A DNA stretch of 64,000 bases from Amycolatopsis pithecellobii (lineage in GTDB: Bacteria; Actinomycetota; Actinomycetes; Mycobacteriales; Pseudonocardiaceae): NCBI RefSeq assembly GCF_009707865.1, contig NZ_WMBA01000014.1, positions 1 to 64,000 on the forward strand. Direction: 5' to 3'. The position numbers were made by a program, and so were the translations under genes. Shown here in pieces: positions 43,445 through 51,020 of the stretch (the first letter of the stretch is position 1; each line of letters starts with the position of its first letter). The notes under the pieces were generated by a model. That model had not been told where the DNA came from and did no database searches. It saw only the letters and a list, made by a program, of their open reading frames with translations.

Positions 43445-43459
43445 ACATTTGAATATACC
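43440..43459. promoter_or_regulatory. Operator candidate between divergent DUF35 and cupin genes
   Basis: TGCATAC and ATATACC spaced as at 35096-35115 (14 of 20 positions identical to that site). The divergent starts are only 23 bases apart, so this element overlaps the DUF35 start codon and would affect both directions. Confidence 0.45.
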
Positions 43460-43467
43460 TTCAGGCG

Positions 43468-43590
43468 ATGACCGAGCACCAGACGCCCGAACGCCAGGTC
43501 GCTCCGATCAGGCCGATCGTCACCGGGGTCACGAGCGAAGGACTGTCCACTGTGGTCAGTGACGGTCCGTGCGCGGCTCGCCGACGATGA
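43468..43590 (+). pseudogene. Truncated cupin N-terminus (tandem remnant)
   Basis: A 40-codon frame with ATG start whose translation (TPERQVAPIRPIVTGVTSEG, then STVVSDG) closely matches the N-terminus of the complete cupin gene that follows (TPERERKLVPVRRVVTGHDESG, STVLSDE). It ends at a TGA overlapping the next ATG (ATGA). It looks like the leftover of a tandem duplication or a deletion inside a former upstream copy. It could still serve as a leader peptide coupling translation into the cupin. Confidence 0.68.
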
Positions 43591-44162
43591 CGCCTGAACG
43601 AGAGCGGAAACTCGTCCCGGTGCGCCGGGTCGTGACCGGCCACGACGAGTCCGGCCGGTCGACCGTGCTCAGCGACGAATTCTCGCCACACACAATGACT
43701 TTCCCCGGCGTGCCCGACTACGGTCAGACGGATCTGTGGCGGACGAGGGTGCCCGCGGACAACACGACTTCCGGCGAGTCGTGCGAGAACCCGACGATGG
43801 CGCCACCGGACGGGGGTGTGGTTTTCCGGGTGGTGCAGATCCCGCCGGACCACCTGTTCCTGGCCGATTTCGACCGGACGGCCATGTTCGGCGGCCTCCC
43901 GGACGGCAAGCATGCGGTCGGCGACCACGAAGTCCGCAACGCGACCATGCACCGGACCAGGAGCGTGGACTTCGCGGTCGTACTCGACGGCGAGGTGCAT
44001 GCGGTCCTCGAGGACGGCGAGGTGCTGCTGCGGCGGGGCGACACGCTGATCCAGCGCGGCACCTTGCACGGCTGGAGCAACCGGACCGACTCGAACTGTC
44101 AGATCGCGTTCGTCCTCGTGGACGCCGGGCCGTCGGACGCCGGTGAGGAGCAGCAGCCATGA
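43587..44162 (+). CDS. Cupin-domain protein
   Basis: A 191-residue protein with a C-terminal cupin barrel: MHRTRSVDFAVVLDGEVHAVLEDGE, then RGDTLIQRGTLHGWSNRTD, with the His residues expected for a metal site. It has a near twin at 59885-60442. In both places it is encoded with a molybdenum hydroxylase and an SDR, so both probably act in the same kind of pathway. The ATG overlaps the preceding 40-codon frame, and its stop overlaps the ligase start (ATGA). Exact reaction unknown. Confidence 0.82.
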   Translation: MTPERERKLVPVRRVVTGHDESGRSTVLSDEFSPHTMTFPGVPDYGQTDLWRTRVPADNTTSGESCENPTMAPPDGGVVFRVVQIPPDHLFLADFDRTAMFGGLPDGKHAVGDHEVRNATMHRTRSVDFAVVLDGEVHAVLEDGEVLLRRGDTLIQRGTLHGWSNRTDSNCQIAFVLVDAGPSDAGEEQQP

Positions 44163-45727
44163 CAGCTGCGATCAGCCCGTTCGCGGGGCTCAACGTCCCG
44201 TGGTTGCTCGAGACCCGCGCGCGGGACCGGCGGAACCACGCCTTCGTCATCTGGCAGCCAGTCGAAGGGCCCGCGCAGACCTGGACATACGGCCGGTTCG
44301 CGGACCGCGTGGACGCGCTGGCCGCCGGGTTCGAACGGCGGGGCGTGCGGCCCGGCGACACCGTGCTCATCCACCTCGAGAACTGCGTCGAGTTCCTGCT
44401 GGCCTGGTTCGCGTGCGCGAGGACAGGCGCGGTGGCGGTCACGACCAACGCTCGCGCGACCGCGAAGGAGATGTCCTATTTCGCGGGACATTCGAGGGCG
44501 GTCGCGGCGATCACACAGCCGTCACTCGCCGGAACGGTCGCCTCGGCCTGTCCGGGCCTGCGCTGGATCGCCGTCACGGCACATGATGCCGGTGCCGAAC
44601 CCGCGCGGGCAGACCGCCCGGACGGCGCCGATTCGTTCGACGCGCTCTTCGCGGAGGACGTACCTCCCGCGCGGCGAGCACAGGATCCGGCCGAGACCTG
44701 CAGCGTCCAGTTCACGTCCGGCACGACGGCCCGCCCGAAGGGTGTGGTCTGGTCGCACGCGAATGCCTTGTGGGGCGCCAGGATCAACGCGCAACACGAG
44801 GCACTGCGCCCGGACGACGTCCACCTGGTCTACTCGCCGTTGTTCCACACCAACGCCCTCTCCTACTCGCTGCTCGCCACCTTGTGGGCCGGGGCCACCG
44901 CGGTACTGGTGCCACGGTTCTCCGCCAGCCGCTTCTGGGACGTCGCGGTGCGCCACCGGTGCACCTGGGGCTCGATGAACTCCTTCACCACACGGGCGTT
45001 GCTCGACCAGGACGTGCCACCGGACCATTCTTTCCGACTGTGGGGCACACCCCTGTCCGACTCGCCCGCACTGGCGAAGTTCGGCATCAAGACGATCGGC
45101 TGGTGGGGTATGACCGAGACGATCTCCCACGGGATCGTCGGCGACCCCTACACCGTCGTTCGGCCGGTGGGAGTGGGTCGCGCGGCCCCGGAATACGCGA
45201 TCCGCGTCATCGGAGAAGACGGGCACCCGACTCCGGTCGGCGAAACCGGCGGCCTCCTGATCGGCGGAGTACGGGGCCTGTCGCTGTTCAAGGAGTACCT
45301 CCACGACGAGAGCACGACGCGCGCGAGTTTCGACGAATCCGGCTACTTCATCACCGGTGATCGCGTGCAGGTCCTCGAAAACGGCGTGCTGGGCTTCAGC
45401 GGCCGGGCCAAGGACCTCCTCCGGGTCGGCGGCGAGAACGTCGCCGCACTGGAAATCGAGCGAGTCGCGCTTGGGGTCGCGGGCGTGCGCGAGGCGGCTG
45501 TCGTGGCGAAATCGCATCCGATGCTCGACGAGGTGCCGGTCATGTTCGTCATCCCGACCGGGGGCGTCGGCAACGCCGACGGGCACCTCGTGGACGAGAT
45601 TTTGGCGGCGTGCCGGCGCGATCTCGCCGCGTTCAAGGTGCCCCGTGAAATCCGGCTGCTGGACGAGTTCCCGCGGGCGGCTCTGGACAAAGTGGCGAAG
45701 AGCGAACTAGCCAAGACGCTGGAATGA
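44159..45727 (+). CDS. Acyl-CoA synthetase (AMP-binding, CaiC-like)
   Basis: A 522-residue adenylate-forming ligase: FTSGTTARPKGVVWSHAN (P-loop, near residue 185), GWWGMTET, GYFITGDR and the C-terminal ALDKVAKSEL with the catalytic Lys. It resembles crotonobetaine/carnitine- and small-carboxylate-CoA ligases. It would activate the pathway acid for the ACADs encoded nearby. The ATG overlaps the cupin stop. Confidence 0.9.
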   Translation: MTAAISPFAGLNVPWLLETRARDRRNHAFVIWQPVEGPAQTWTYGRFADRVDALAAGFERRGVRPGDTVLIHLENCVEFLLAWFACARTGAVAVTTNARATAKEMSYFAGHSRAVAAITQPSLAGTVASACPGLRWIAVTAHDAGAEPARADRPDGADSFDALFAEDVPPARRAQDPAETCSVQFTSGTTARPKGVVWSHANALWGARINAQHEALRPDDVHLVYSPLFHTNALSYSLLATLWAGATAVLVPRFSASRFWDVAVRHRCTWGSMNSFTTRALLDQDVPPDHSFRLWGTPLSDSPALAKFGIKTIGWWGMTETISHGIVGDPYTVVRPVGVGRAAPEYAIRVIGEDGHPTPVGETGGLLIGGVRGLSLFKEYLHDESTTRASFDESGYFITGDRVQVLENGVLGFSGRAKDLLRVGGENVAALEIERVALGVAGVREAAVVAKSHPMLDEVPVMFVIPTGGVGNADGHLVDEILAACRRDLAAFKVPREIRLLDEFPRAALDKVAKSELAKTLE

Positions 45728-45738
45728 GGAGACGAACA

Positions 45739-46692
45739 ATGCGATGGACGAACTACCGGACAGCGGACGCCACGGACACCGACAAGTTCGGACTCGTGCA
45801 GGACGACAAGGTGCACGGTCTCCGTTCCGCGTCCGGCCTGACCGAACTGCTGGGTGACGACGGCGCGAAGCTGCGTAACGCCGCGGCGGAAGCGATCGAC
45901 TCTCCGCTCGAAGTGCTCCCGCTGGACGAGGTACGACTCCGCCCGCTGCTCGCGCAGCCGTCGTCGATCAGGGACTTCTCGTCCTTTCTCCAGCACTACC
46001 GGACGAGCATCATCAACCTCGGCCAGCAGTTCGACGAGAAGTTGTTGCAGCTGCCGATCTTCTACTACACGAACAACACGAACATGGTCGGGGACGGCGA
46101 CGAGGTCAGCATCCCCGGGCAGGCCACGAACATGGATTACGAGCTCGAAATCGCTTGCGTGGTCGGCAAAGCCGGCATCGACCTCACCCCTGAAGAGGCT
46201 GAGCGGCACATCGCCGGGTACTGCATCCTCAACGACTGGAGCGTCCGCGACGTGCTCGCGGAGGAACTCGGCCGCGCTCCGATGCCCGCCAAGGGCAAGG
46301 ACGCCGGAATCGGCCTCGGCCCGTTCCTCGTGACCCCGGACGAGCTCGAGGACCGCCGTTCCGGGCACGGATTCGACCTCGCGATGACGGCGTCGGTGAA
46401 CGGGAAGGTGTACACACAGGGGAATTGGGCGTCGATCAACTGGAGCTTCGGCGAAATGCTTTCCTACGCCTCGCGCAACGTCTGGCTCAGGCCCGGCGAC
46501 GTCATCGGCGGTGGCACCGTCGGCGGTGGGTGCATCCTCGAACTGGGCGGCACTCACGGGCGCGACAAGTACCCCTGGCTTCGCGACGGCGACGAGGTGA
46601 CCGTCGAAATCGAGCGACTCGGCAAGATGACCAATCGCCTTCGCCGCGGCAAAACCCCGGTACCGCTGGCTCCGCGGACGATGGACTTCTGA
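45739..46692 (+). CDS. Fumarylacetoacetate-hydrolase (FAH) family protein
   Basis: A 317-residue FAH-fold protein: metal-site acids in MDYELEIACVVGKAG, GYCILNDWSVRDVLAEE, GIGLGPFLVTPDEL and GGTVGGGCILELGG. Family members hydrolyse, hydrate or decarboxylate 2-oxo acids. The ATG follows GAGGAG. It lies 11 bases after the ligase gene and probably handles a diketo or 2-oxo acid released during ring or side-chain breakdown. Confidence 0.88.
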   Translation: MRWTNYRTADATDTDKFGLVQDDKVHGLRSASGLTELLGDDGAKLRNAAAEAIDSPLEVLPLDEVRLRPLLAQPSSIRDFSSFLQHYRTSIINLGQQFDEKLLQLPIFYYTNNTNMVGDGDEVSIPGQATNMDYELEIACVVGKAGIDLTPEEAERHIAGYCILNDWSVRDVLAEELGRAPMPAKGKDAGIGLGPFLVTPDELEDRRSGHGFDLAMTASVNGKVYTQGNWASINWSFGEMLSYASRNVWLRPGDVIGGGTVGGGCILELGGTHGRDKYPWLRDGDEVTVEIERLGKMTNRLRRGKTPVPLAPRTMDF

Positions 46693-46726
46693 GCCCGCCG
46701 ATGCCGCCGCGCGAGGAGACGGGATC

Positions 46727-47035
46727 ATGCCGGTAGTCATGGCAACTCTGAAGCCATTGCCCGAACACCGCGCTGAGGTCATGGCCGCCCTCAGAACCCT
46801 CGTGGCCGCCGCGCACACCGAGGAGGGCGTCGAACGTTTCGCCCTCCTCGACGGCGGCGCCGACGTGTTCGTGATCATCGAAAAATGGGTGGATCGAAAC
46901 GCCTGGGAAGCGCATACGCGGTCCGCGGCCTCACAACAGGCCAACAAGGCGGTCGCCGGCAAACTGCGGGAAGCTCCCGCCCACCTGTTCCTGACCCCGA
47001 TCCCAGCCGGCGACGACCGGCTCGGCCGGCTGTGA
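46727..47035 (+). CDS. Antibiotic-biosynthesis-monooxygenase (ABM) domain protein
   Basis: A 102-residue dimeric alpha-beta barrel protein (VMATLKPLPEHRAEVMAAL; GVERFALLDGGADVFVIIEKW; ANKAVAGKL). ABM-fold proteins include cofactor-free quinone monooxygenases and small stress proteins. It is 34 bases after the FAH gene with GAGGAG upstream of the ATG, and is the last gene before the transposase remnant. Function unknown. Confidence 0.83.
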   Translation: MPVVMATLKPLPEHRAEVMAALRTLVAAAHTEEGVERFALLDGGADVFVIIEKWVDRNAWEAHTRSAASQQANKAVAGKLREAPAHLFLTPIPAGDDRLGRL

Positions 47036-47088
47036 CTTCCTCGCGAAACCCGTGCTGCGCAACCTGGGAACCCGATCGTAGTCACATA

Positions 47089-47724
47089 GCCGTTGCGGGT
47101 GAGGGAAACCGAGCCGGCCGGTGCGGGTTCTCTGGCGCGTTCGGTGGCGGCGACGATGGTGAGGAAGGCGTGAGCAAGCATGGCGAGGATGGTCCAGCGT
47201 CGGACTTGGTGCTGGTCCAGGCCGGTCACGCCTTTGCTGGTTTGGAAGGATTCCTCGACGCGCCATCGGGTTCCGGCCACCCGCACCACAACCACCGATG
47301 CCCCCCTTGGTGTGCCGAGGTCGATGTCGATCAGGGCCCAGTCGTAGCAGCGATGTCCTTTCGCACCGGTGCCGGCCGAAAGCCGTTGCCACACGTGTTT
47401 GGGCAACCGCGAGGCCAGTTCGCCGGGGCGGAATGTGCCGGCTCCGGTGGTCACTCGGCGGTCGCGTCCGATGGCCAGCACGTAGCCGAGGTCCCCGGCA
47501 TACTCCGCGATCGTCCAGCAATTCTTCCGCGGCAACTCAGATATCAAGCCCAGCAACAACTTCTCCGCCCGCCGGCGCGGCTCAACCCTGGAGAATCGCC
47601 GCGCGATCCGCCCCGTGAGCTCATCGAACATCCCCCGCCACCGGACAGGGTCTATGTTGACGCCTGCGGCCGCCAGCCGATCTCGGGAAGTCCACCCAAC
47701 CAGGCACCCCTCACCAGCCCACAT
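47089..47724 (-). mobile_element. IS701-like transposase remnant
   Basis: A continuous frame of about 212 codons joins separate parts of a DDE transposase. The N-terminal part (RWRGMFDELTGRIARRFSR, RRRAEKLLLGLISELPRKN, TIAEYAGD) jumps directly to LGYVLAIGRDRRVTTGAGT and ends with the late motif VAGTRWRVEESFQTSKGVTG and ILAMLAHAFLTIVA. The central catalytic part is missing and so is the normal C-terminus after LTRN; no stop appears where one would be expected. It is therefore a deletion derivative. I could not identify terminal inverted repeats. It sits between the 35-47 kb block and the 49.9-64 kb block. Confidence 0.78.
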
Positions 47725-47743
47725 CACGAATCCGGCGGGAGTA

Positions 47744-48658
47744 CTAGTGCGTCGGTACGAGTGTGCGGAGTTCGTCGAGCATCTCGATCTGGACACCCAC
47801 CTCCTCAGCGGAAGGGAACGCGAACGAGACCGCTTCGATGCCTCGCCCCTGCAGCTTCTCGATATCGTCGGCGATCTGCTTGGGTGCCCCGCCGAGGAAC
47901 GGCCGGTCTCCGCTCGCCGGCCTGGCTGTCATGGGGTTGTTCGACTGGGCCGTCACCGTGAGGACGGTTGGATCGCGATCGAGACGCTCGGCGCCCTGCC
48001 GAAATCTGGCCGCCTGCGCTGTCACGGCGTCCAGCGAGGACGCCACGGGCGTGATGCCGTCCGCGATCCGGGCCGCACGGTCGATCCCGGCGTCGGTGAA
48101 GGCGCCGATGACGATGGGTATGGTGCCGCGCACCGGCTTCGGGTTGATCTCGGATGCCTCGATCGAGTAGAAGCGGCCGTCGTACTCGACGGGGTCGGGG
48201 CCCCAGACGGCGCGTACCGCGGCGACCATGTCGTCCAGACCGGCTCCGCGGCGCTTCCAGGGAACGTTGGCGGTCGCGAACTCCTGAGGGATGGAGCCCT
48301 GCCCGAACCCGGCGATCACTCGGCCGCCGCTGAACTGGTCGAGCGTGGCGAGGCGGCGGGCCAGCACCACCGGCGTGTGCAGCAGCGCGCTGATGATGCT
48401 GGTGCCTAGGGTGATACGGCTGGTGAGCGCCGCGACGTGGCTCAGGGTCTGCAGGGGTTCGTAGGTGGTGTGGTAGATCTCGGGCGCGCGTTGGAGGGTG
48501 CCGTCAGGGCCGGGCCAGAGCGGAGCCATCGGGCGCAGCAGGCGTTCGTAGGTCCAGAGAGAGTCGTAGCCGAGACGCTCGGCCGCCTGCGCCATGACGG
48601 TGATGTTGGCCGGCGACGCGTGCGGACCCGAGACGGGCAGCATGATTCCTAGCTTCAC
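47744..48658 (-). CDS. Luciferase-like (LLM) flavin-dependent oxidoreductase
   Basis: A 304-residue TIM-barrel oxidoreductase of the LLM class using FMN or F420. Typical segments are the LGIMLPVSGP start, AERLGYDSLWTYERLL, RITLGTSIISALLHTPVVLARRLATLD and GGRVIAGFGQG. The GTG start gives the standard N-terminus; an ATG 12 codons earlier is possible. A MarR-type inverted repeat lies 42-73 bases upstream, and a MarR gene follows upstream on the same strand. Substrate unknown. Confidence 0.87.
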   Translation of the reverse strand: MKLGIMLPVSGPHASPANITVMAQAAERLGYDSLWTYERLLRPMAPLWPGPDGTLQRAPEIYHTTYEPLQTLSHVAALTSRITLGTSIISALLHTPVVLARRLATLDQFSGGRVIAGFGQGSIPQEFATANVPWKRRGAGLDDMVAAVRAVWGPDPVEYDGRFYSIEASEINPKPVRGTIPIVIGAFTDAGIDRAARIADGITPVASSLDAVTAQAARFRQGAERLDRDPTVLTVTAQSNNPMTARPASGDRPFLGGAPKQIADDIEKLQGRGIEAVSFAFPSAEEVGVQIEMLDELRTLVPTH

Positions 48659-48699
48659 GAGGACTTCTCTTTCTGCTGGAGGGAGATCGATCATAAGAA

Positions 48700-48731
48700 C
48701 ACTTCAAGGTTGAAGTCAAGGTTGAAGTGTC
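48700..48731. promoter_or_regulatory. MarR operator candidate upstream of the LLM gene
   Basis: Nine-base arms ACACTTCAA/TTGAAGTGT surround a third copy of TTGAAGT, giving CTTCAA-GG-TTGAAG within the same element. Such nested inverted repeats suit a MarR-family dimer, and a MarR gene starts nearby. It lies between the MarR stop and the LLM start. Confidence 0.65.
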
Positions 48732-48770
48732 ATCTCGGCAGAAACCAGGTGGTACCGGAGCGTTCGGTAG

Positions 48771-49256
48771 CTACAGCGAGGCGCGTTGGGAGCCGGGCGG
48801 CCAGGAGTGCTGCGGGTCGACGCGGGCTGCGACCTGGCGGCCGATGTCGCGCAGCCCCGTCACCTGGTCGGCGCTGAGCGCGTCGAACACGTACCGCCGC
48901 ACCGTCTCGACGTGAGCGGGGGCAGCTTGCTCGACCACGGCCATCCCGGCATCGGTGAGCATCGCCTCGGTGATGCGGCCGTTCTCCGCAGCGGGCTCAC
49001 GGATGAGCCAGCCACGCTGCTCGAGACGCTTGGCGACGTTGGAGAGCCTGGACGGAGATCCGTTGGCGTACTGCGCCAAGGTTGTCATCGTCATCCGCCG
49101 ACCCGGCGACATGGACAGGGAACCGAGGACGACGTACTCGAAGAAGGTGATGCCACTGTCGCGCTGCAGCTGCGCATCAATCTCACCTGGCAGCTTGAGC
49201 ATCAACCAGGACAGAGACATCCAGGCGTCACGTTCGTCAGGGGAGAGCCAACGCAT
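48771..49256 (-). CDS. MarR-family transcriptional regulator
   Basis: A 161-residue winged-helix regulator: FEYVVLGSLSMSPGRRMTMTTLA, then NGSPSRLSNVAKRLEQRGWLIREP (recognition helix) and NGRITEAMLTDAG (wing). It most likely represses the LLM oxidoreductase gene downstream through the inverted repeat at 48700-48731. The ATG at 49256 gives a family-typical length; earlier in-frame GTGs are possible. Confidence 0.88.
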   Translation of the reverse strand: MRWLSPDERDAWMSLSWLMLKLPGEIDAQLQRDSGITFFEYVVLGSLSMSPGRRMTMTTLAQYANGSPSRLSNVAKRLEQRGWLIREPAAENGRITEAMLTDAGMAVVEQAAPAHVETVRRYVFDALSADQVTGLRDIGRQVAARVDPQHSWPPGSQRASL

Positions 49257-49896
49257 TTCGTTCGAGCCGACCACGATGCCGAGCGTACCGGCCGACCACT
49301 TACGGAACGGCGGACCGATGCCGCTTTGGCACACAGATGTGAGCGCGACCGCCCTGCCCTGCCGAGCATCGATCAGCACGATGGCACCGGATAAGACGCG
49401 CTGACGTCGCTTAGTGCCTCGTGGCCAGGCCACGGCGCGTCTACCAGATCCGTCCGGTCACGCGCGCGTGACCGCTCCGCGTGGTCGCGCGGGGCGCGTT
49501 CGTCGGTCGCGCCGCACGTACGTTCGGTGTGGGACTCGGCATCGGCCAGAACCCGGAACGCGTTCCCATGGTCGCAACCCGGGCCAGCGACCGCTCGGTC
49601 CTCGGTGTCATCGACGGCGGTGATGGTTCCAGGGCTCGGATGACGTTTGCGTAGGCGTCGCCACGTACGCCCTTCTACCCACCGGGCCGCAACGGGTTTG
49701 TCAGGGTCGGTGATCTGGTGCCGGTCGGGGTAGGCCAGTGCGGGCCGCATCGGCAGCCTCCACGCTTCGCGGGGGAACCCTGGGGCCGAGACCCGGTGTG
49801 CTGTTCAGAGGACATCCCTCGCTCGATGAGGCATTCGTCCGCGCCGCGACAGTCTCCGCTACGGGAACCTTGAGGCAACGATCTACAGCTGTAGTA
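49257..49896. other. Gene-poor interval, no supported gene
   Basis: Nothing here can be called with confidence. A 125-codon minus-strand frame (49750-49373) begins with MRPALAYPDRHQITDPDKP and VAARWVEGRTWRRLRKRHP, which has the look of a real protein for about 45 residues and then turns into low-complexity shadow-like sequence; it may be a fragment of a transposase or another decayed gene. Small palindromes occur at 49459-49470 (CACGCGCGCGTG) and 49883-49894 (CTACAGCTGTAG), the latter just after the beta-propeller stop and possibly a terminator. Confidence 0.4.
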
Positions 49897-50988
49897 CTAG
49901 CCGGGCGTGATCAGCGCCATGCCGTGCGTCCCGCCGTAGGCGCCGCCGGCATTGTTGTCCAGATCGCCGGCATGCACGCAGGCCCCGACATCGATCTGGC
50001 TGACCAGGCCGCTGCCCAGGTTGGCGACCCACGCCGTCGCGTTGTCACGGGTCGCGCGCACGGTCATCGGTTGCGGGCCCACGTCGACGACCCCGACGAG
50101 CGTCATGGCGGCCCCGTCGACGATATGCAGCTTGCCGTTGTTGCGCGGCAGCGTCTTCAAGTCGATGGACGGGTCCGCCGGCCGCTCGCGGTTGTTCATG
50201 CCGGTCACGTAGACCCGCTGACCGTGACCCGCGCGAATGCCGATCTGATCATTGTCGAACTCGATCTCGTCGACGATTTTGCCGGACTCGACGTCGATTT
50301 TGACGACGCGCGGCACCGGATCGCCTTCCCTGCGCTCCGGACGGAAGAAATGCCCACTGGCAAGGTCGACGTCGACGCGCATGCGCGGGGTGACCGCATA
50401 GACGAAATCCCCGTCGGGCGAGGCGTCGATCTCCTCCGCACCGCCAGGAACGTCGATCGTGCCTTCGACGCGCCGGCCCACCAGATCGATCACGGTGATG
50501 ACCGGCGCCTCCTTGTGGGTCAGGAAAACCTTGCGGCCGGGCACCAGCGCGAGCCAGTGGCAGTTCCTGGCCTCGGTCCGGATATTCGCTTCGACCTCGT
50601 GCGTCTCGGCGTTCACGAGCACCACGCCGTTGCGGCCATCGACGTTCTCGACACCTGTGATGATCAGGTCGAGTTCGGAGTCGTACTCGACGTCGTGCGG
50701 CGCGTAAAAGGGCGCGATATCGATGACCGACTCGACGCGGTGCCTGTCGATGTCGATCACCGAGATCTCGTGCGCCTTCGGGACATCCTGGTCGTAGACG
50801 CCGTGCCGGTACGTATGGGCCACGTAGGCACGCCGCCGCGACGGGTCGTACGCGATTTCGTGCGGTTCGGCGAGCAGGTCGTCGATCGTCGCGATCTTCG
50901 CGCCGGTCGAGAGGTCGAAGAAATCCAGGTTCTTCGCGGTCGAACTGCTGACGAGAAGCAACGTGCCAGGTTCGAATGTCGGTGCCAT
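49897..50988 (-). CDS. YVTN-type beta-propeller protein
   Basis: A 363-residue protein made of repeated four-stranded propeller blades with the pattern xxVIDxxxxxVxxxI, for example HEISVIDIDRHRVESVIDI, APVITVIDLVGRRVEGTIDV and KLHIVDGAAMTLVGVVDVG. No signal peptide or haem motif (CxxCH) is visible, so it appears cytoplasmic. Relatives include lactonase-like and cytochrome-d1-like proteins. It ends the operon-like row that starts with the SDR at 53397. Function unknown; a lactonase or scaffold role is possible. Confidence 0.8.
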   Translation of the reverse strand: MAPTFEPGTLLLVSSSTAKNLDFFDLSTGAKIATIDDLLAEPHEIAYDPSRRRAYVAHTYRHGVYDQDVPKAHEISVIDIDRHRVESVIDIAPFYAPHDVEYDSELDLIITGVENVDGRNGVVLVNAETHEVEANIRTEARNCHWLALVPGRKVFLTHKEAPVITVIDLVGRRVEGTIDVPGGAEEIDASPDGDFVYAVTPRMRVDVDLASGHFFRPERREGDPVPRVVKIDVESGKIVDEIEFDNDQIGIRAGHGQRVYVTGMNNRERPADPSIDLKTLPRNNGKLHIVDGAAMTLVGVVDVGPQPMTVRATRDNATAWVANLGSGLVSQIDVGACVHAGDLDNNAGGAYGGTHGMALITPG

Positions 50989-51020
50989 GGTGCACTCCTC
51001 CGTGCGGCCGCGGCCGCTGG

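Noticed and set aside
45343-47088. Continuation of the transposase-remnant frame into the FAH and ABM genes
   Set aside because: Similarity to the transposase ends near 47089; the rest is antisense to well-supported genes.
49373-49750. A 125-codon minus-strand frame as a real gene
   Set aside because: Only the first 45 residues look protein-like, no ribosome site is evident, and no family could be recognised.
47741-49900. GTACTAG-like sequences at the ends of the LLM and beta-propeller genes as insertion-sequence ends
   Set aside because: Both simply contain the TAG stop codon of the gene; the similarity is too short to mean anything.
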